Of a DNA stretch of 18,900 nt, positions 16,001-18,900 are shown piece after piece. The notes under the pieces were generated by a model, which was not told the DNA's origin, did not search any database, and saw only the letters and a list, made by a program, of their open reading frames with translations. Position numbers and translations under genes: made by a program. Position 1 is the first letter of the stretch. The number at the start of each line of letters is the position of its first letter. Source of the DNA: Zancudomyces culisetae (lineage: Eukaryota > Kickxellomycota > Harpellomycetes > Harpellales > Legeriomycetaceae); NCBI GenBank assembly GCA_001969505.1, contig LSSK01000603.1, forward strand, positions 1-18,900, in the 5' to 3' direction.

Positions 16001-16432
16001 ATGATCAAGTCAACAATCCTCAGCATTTTTAGCATTCTCGCACTTACATCAGCCTTTCCACAAAGTGCACAAAACCAAACTTTGCAAGCAACGGGTAAAA
16101 ACAGATCTCTAGAACCCAAAGCTATGATGAATCCTTTAAAAATTGGTAGAATTAAAATTGAATTATATGCCAATTGGTATTATGTAAACTACGCAGAAAC
16201 AGTTGATAACATGATACCAAACAAGTGCTACGCAATAAACCAGCTTGATTCCGCAAAAATTAGTGGTGTGGATAATATTGATGGCGTCTTTGTAGCGTGT
16301 CGTGATGTTGATTGTACAGGTACATGCGTAATCGTGCCCAAAAAAAACATAGGCCAAATTAACTGGATTTATAACACTATCGGTGGTTATGCAAGATCAT
16401 ATTCTTGGGTTTCTTCATACACAAAAAGTTAA
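16001..16432 (+). CDS. small secreted cysteine-containing protein, intact
   Basis: An uninterrupted 143-residue protein. MIKSTILSIFSILALTSA is a clear signal peptide with probable cleavage after ALTSA, so the product is secreted. A polar spacer (about residues 20-45) is followed by GRIKIELYANWYYVNY, a strand-like segment, and a domain with the motif CY-x22-C-x6-G-x-C-x24-S-x2-W (KCYAINQ, ACRDVDCTGTC, RSYSWVS). It has four Cys residues in all. Two broken paralogues at 8.0-8.5 kb and 13.1-13.4 kb keep the identical spacing. The [aromatic/C]-x6-G plus Ser-x2-W pattern and the strand-rich composition suggest a beta/gamma-crystallin-like Greek-key fold, which is inference. The biological role (cell wall, antagonism or host interaction) cannot be read from the sequence. 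The start is fixed by the signal peptide, the A-rich leader and an upstream TATA box. Confidence 0.8.
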   Translation: MIKSTILSIFSILALTSAFPQSAQNQTLQATGKNRSLEPKAMMNPLKIGRIKIELYANWYYVNYAETVDNMIPNKCYAINQLDSAKISGVDNIDGVFVACRDVDCTGTCVIVPKKNIGQINWIYNTIGGYARSYSWVSSYTKS

Positions 16433-16462
16433 GGTAGTTGTTACTAGGTTAGCTGTTTTTAT

Positions 16463-16468
16463 AATAAA
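16463..16468 (+). terminator. AATAAA polyadenylation signal of the 16.0-kb gene
   Basis: AATAAA lies 30 bp after the stop codon TAA at 16430-16432, suited to 3' end formation of the secreted-protein mRNA. Confidence 0.5.
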
Positions 16469-17568
16469 GCTCTTTAAATTTAATAAGAGTATTTAACAAT
16501 TCCATCTAATAATATCAGCTTGATTTTGAATTTGTATGGTTGATATTATCACCAAAAAAATTAATAAACACGTTAACTATGGTAATTTTCAGACCTGGTT
16601 GAGTACTCTAGATAGTTTTATATAAGTTACCAAGTTGTTTATTCAAGTGGTAGTGGTGATACTATATTTTTATTTTTAAAGCTAAGGTATTGAAACCGAG
16701 AAGTGGAGTAACTAGAACAAAATGAAAACTTTGAGAGAATATCCATTAAAATGAGAAACTTATACCCAATATTATCATTATTCCTGTTTTATTTCATAGT
16801 TTTTGTAAAAAAAATCTGTGATAAGGATTTCATTTAGGTTAAAGTTTAAGAAACCATGTATATTAGTTTTTGAATGATATAATATCCAATTTATCAATAA
16901 TCATATTAAGTAAATCATCCAATATAATCTGCCATAATACTTGGTGATCTTTAATGTACTAATATATTTATTTATTGCCACTTGGATTAAATGTAAAAGT
17001 ATAACTAACTTCGACTCAAAACTCAACTTCATGTTTGTTCAATGTATTGATTGTATTATATTTAGATTTGGAGTATCCATGTTCTGATTTATAAAAACAA
17101 CTATTTGAAAAATAATGTGATACCTGTAACATCAAGCTTTTATATTGAAATCACATGTGGTTTGATATTCTTATTTGAGATGAACTTCAAATTAGATAGC
17201 AAAATAAAGAGACTTAGATTATACGTAAAACTTGTGTAATATACACAAGCTTCACCAATAAGTTTGAGTTGATATACCAACTTTTTCGACTATCATAATA
17301 TCAATTCCAATCTTAGTGTATTAGCAAGCTCATCACGGATTATGACATTATTTTTGGAAATAATGAAAATGTGATACTGGCATTATATTTCTAATAACCA
17401 TGACTCACCTATAATAAAAATTAAATAAAAGTTTAATTAATGCTGAAAAAACATCCTTTAATGTTATAAGAGGTAATTTTTTTATGTAGATAGAGGTAAT
17501 TCAAAAATCTTAATCTCAAATCCCAAACTCAGGTAGAATTCTTTAATATAGCCTAAAATTGTAATTTT
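16469..17568. other. AT-rich intergenic region
   Basis: No gene or repeat was recognised. All frames are closed at short intervals. Confidence 0.55.
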
Positions 17569-17909
17569 CTTCACTTATCCAGATACAATTATGTGTGTAC
17601 CAATCTTTATTATAAATCGATAAAAAAAGTGTTTATATTTAGATACTTTATACGTAATGATGTGTGTAATGACAGACATCACTGTATAATTTTTATAAAA
17701 TAAGTAAAACTAACTAAATAGAATAAATTTAAACCATATATAAACTGATATCCCCTGTTTCCTGATGAATTTTTACCATCGTTGAGCTAGGTATGGGTGG
17801 GAATTGGGTGGGACATAATTGTATCTGGATGTTCGCATAATAATAATAAGTTTTCATTTCATTCAACTAAACATATTATTATGCTTCACTTATCCAGATA
17901 CAATTATGT
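17569..17909. repeat. 26-bp direct repeat with an inverted 18-bp copy between
   Basis: An identical 26-bp sequence (CTTCACTTATCCAGATACAA then TTATGT) occurs at 17569-17594 and 17884-17909. Its last 18 bases occur inverted at 17813-17830. The copy at 17884-17909 contains the stop codon of the recombinase ORF. On the element strand the order is therefore ORF, repeat, about 290 bp, repeat. This could be the split direct repeat layout (B1-A2-B2) of Ngaro-type YR retrotransposons. Alternatively 17577-17830 could be a 254-bp MITE with 18-bp TIRs. Confidence 0.7.
17813..17909. other. long stem-loop just downstream of the recombinase stop
   Basis: 17813-17830 pairs perfectly (18 bp) with 17892-17909. 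After an internal loop (GTTCG versus CTTCACTT), CATAATAATA at 17836-17845 pairs with TATTATTATG at 17874-17883 around a 28-nt loop. On the minus strand it begins with the last sense codon of the YR ORF. It could form a 3' RNA hairpin or a recombination-site structure. Confidence 0.7.
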
Positions 17910-18900
17910 AGCTTCAGAGTTCAAGATAAATTGAGTTAAATTTTCACGAGTTCTACGTGATAATTGATAATAAGTATCAAATATACCTTTACTTGCCCAA
18001 AATCCTTGTGCAATAACATCGTCGTATGTCGCACCTAGCTTTGTAGCTCTAGTAGATCCTAATGCTCGAGCTTTTGGTAACTTTGCGCTTTCTGGCAACT
18101 GCAAGAGTGACATCAATGAATTAATGTGTTTACTGATTCGTTGTGCCCCAACGTGTTTGTCGTTATACTTTAAGTTGCGGATGAGGTAGTGCAATTGTAC
18201 TCCATCGAGGATCGAATGGTTTGCAACACTCGGAAGAGTTGCAATACGTTTTTTATATGCTCTGTATGTTACTACAGGACATAATTTATAGTCGCTATGT
18301 GCGTGGATTATACTGACCTTTTCAATCGGATTCCCACTTCGCTTTTCTTTTGGTCCAACAATAACAAATTCAACATAATCTTTATTGATTTCCGTCTTTG
18401 AATCGTCGATTTGTTCAATGTCAGAAGGTCTCAAAAATCCACAAATTGCTAGCAACCAACAAAATTTAATTGTTAAATTTTGCTTGCTCATTTTAAAATT
18501 TATACCAAATTTTTTAATGTGTTCGATAATCGAATTAATATCGTAGTTTGGGTTGTTAAACGATCGAACTGAAGTTGAATCGAGCTGTTTTAAATAATCA
18601 ATCATCAAAATATCGCTGCTAAAGTTCGCCATTCAGCATTAATATCGATGATAGCAGACTTGTAGTTTTTTATAGTACCAACTTTTAAATTGTTACTAAT
18701 ACGATGTTCATCAAGGAAATTGATAACATCAACAACTGAAACGTTATTAATATCAAGTTTTGCAGACTCTAACCACTTAATAAACTTTACCTTGATGCTG
18801 TAATATTGTTTTTGTTTTGCCATATTTCGTTTACCAGTTGTCATTAACGTGATAACTGTATCTTTTAAACCCGTTTTTTCAAGGCGTGCGCGCTTAATTT
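17904..18900 (-). pseudogene. tyrosine recombinase of a YR mobile element, 5'-partial and frameshifted
   Basis: The frame is open from the right window edge (KRARLEKTGLKDTVITLMTT...), so the gene starts beyond the window. The first part holds a core-binding (SAM-like) domain: QYYSIKVKFIKWLESAKLD, VVDVINFLDEHR and KVGTIKNYKSAI. A one-base frameshift between about 18635 and 18605 moves the frame to the catalytic domain. There LLAICGFLRPSDIEQ contains the first catalytic Arg, KARALGSTRATKLG the second box, IAQGFW the third, and FDTYYQLSRR the probable nucleophilic Tyr. It ends at TAA 17904-17906. The organisation and wording resemble the recombinases of DIRS/Ngaro/Crypton-type elements of early-diverging fungi. 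Whether a reverse transcriptase precedes it (DIRS/Ngaro) or not (Crypton) needs sequence to the right. The frameshift probably inactivates the copy. Confidence 0.75.

Noticed and set aside
15943-16357. Minus-strand ORFs opposite the 16.0-kb gene
   Set aside because: The + strand has a signal peptide, conserved motif, TATA box and AATAAA. The minus frames are shadows.
1-18900. tRNA genes
   Set aside because: I scanned for B-box-like GGTTCGANTCC strings. The few GGTTCG occurrences (near 7973, 8275 and 10302) lack an A box and cloverleaf pairing.

Overview
The window looks like a repeat-rich, strongly AT-rich stretch of a fungal nuclear genome, most likely an early-diverging (Mucoromycota-type) fungus. 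The reasons are the style of the tyrosine recombinase at the right end, a fungal transcription-factor-like protein at the left end, a LINE with a CCHC-type tail, and short intron-poor genes with A-rich leaders and TATA boxes. The taxonomic call is inference. There are no operons, tRNAs, rRNAs or CRISPR arrays.

Layout. (1) 1-1316: the 3' part of a large ORF, open to the window edge, resembling the C-terminal half of a fungal-specific transcription factor. (2) About 2.77-7.72 kb: a nested stack of retroelements that can be resolved from target-site duplications (TSDs). An old, decayed LTR on the + strand was hit by a younger LTR in the opposite orientation (LTR A, 2884-3627, TSD GTAG). It was also hit by a 5'-truncated LINE on the - strand (4139-7359, 14-bp TSD TATACAACAGACCT). 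The LINE was in turn split by another solo LTR (LTR B, 6795-7203, TSD CACC). (3) 8.0-10.1 kb: a broken small secreted-protein gene with a long solo LTR (LTR C, 8504-10121, TSD CAAC) inserted 41 bp upstream of its start. LTR C carries two heat-shock-element arrays and a strong TATA box. (4) 10.1-13.0 kb: mostly featureless AT-rich DNA with a decayed second LINE 3' fragment at about 12.4-12.77 kb. (5) 13.07-16.43 kb: two more members of the same small secreted-protein family, one carrying an in-frame TAA and one intact. (6) 17.57-18.90 kb: the C-terminal part of a frameshifted tyrosine recombinase of a YR mobile element. Its stop codon lies in a 26-bp repeat that recurs 315 bp downstream and is partly inverted between the two copies.

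Most notable. Three paralogues share an exactly spaced motif, CY-x22-C-x6-G-x-C-x24-S-x2-W, suggesting a small secreted Greek-key (beta/gamma-crystallin-like) family. Three diverged LTRs of one family carry the same small ORF near the LTR 3' end, as if Gag translation starts in U5, upstream of the primer-binding site. One LTR has near-ideal HSF-binding arrays, as expected for a heat-responsive retrotransposon. All alignments were made by eye.
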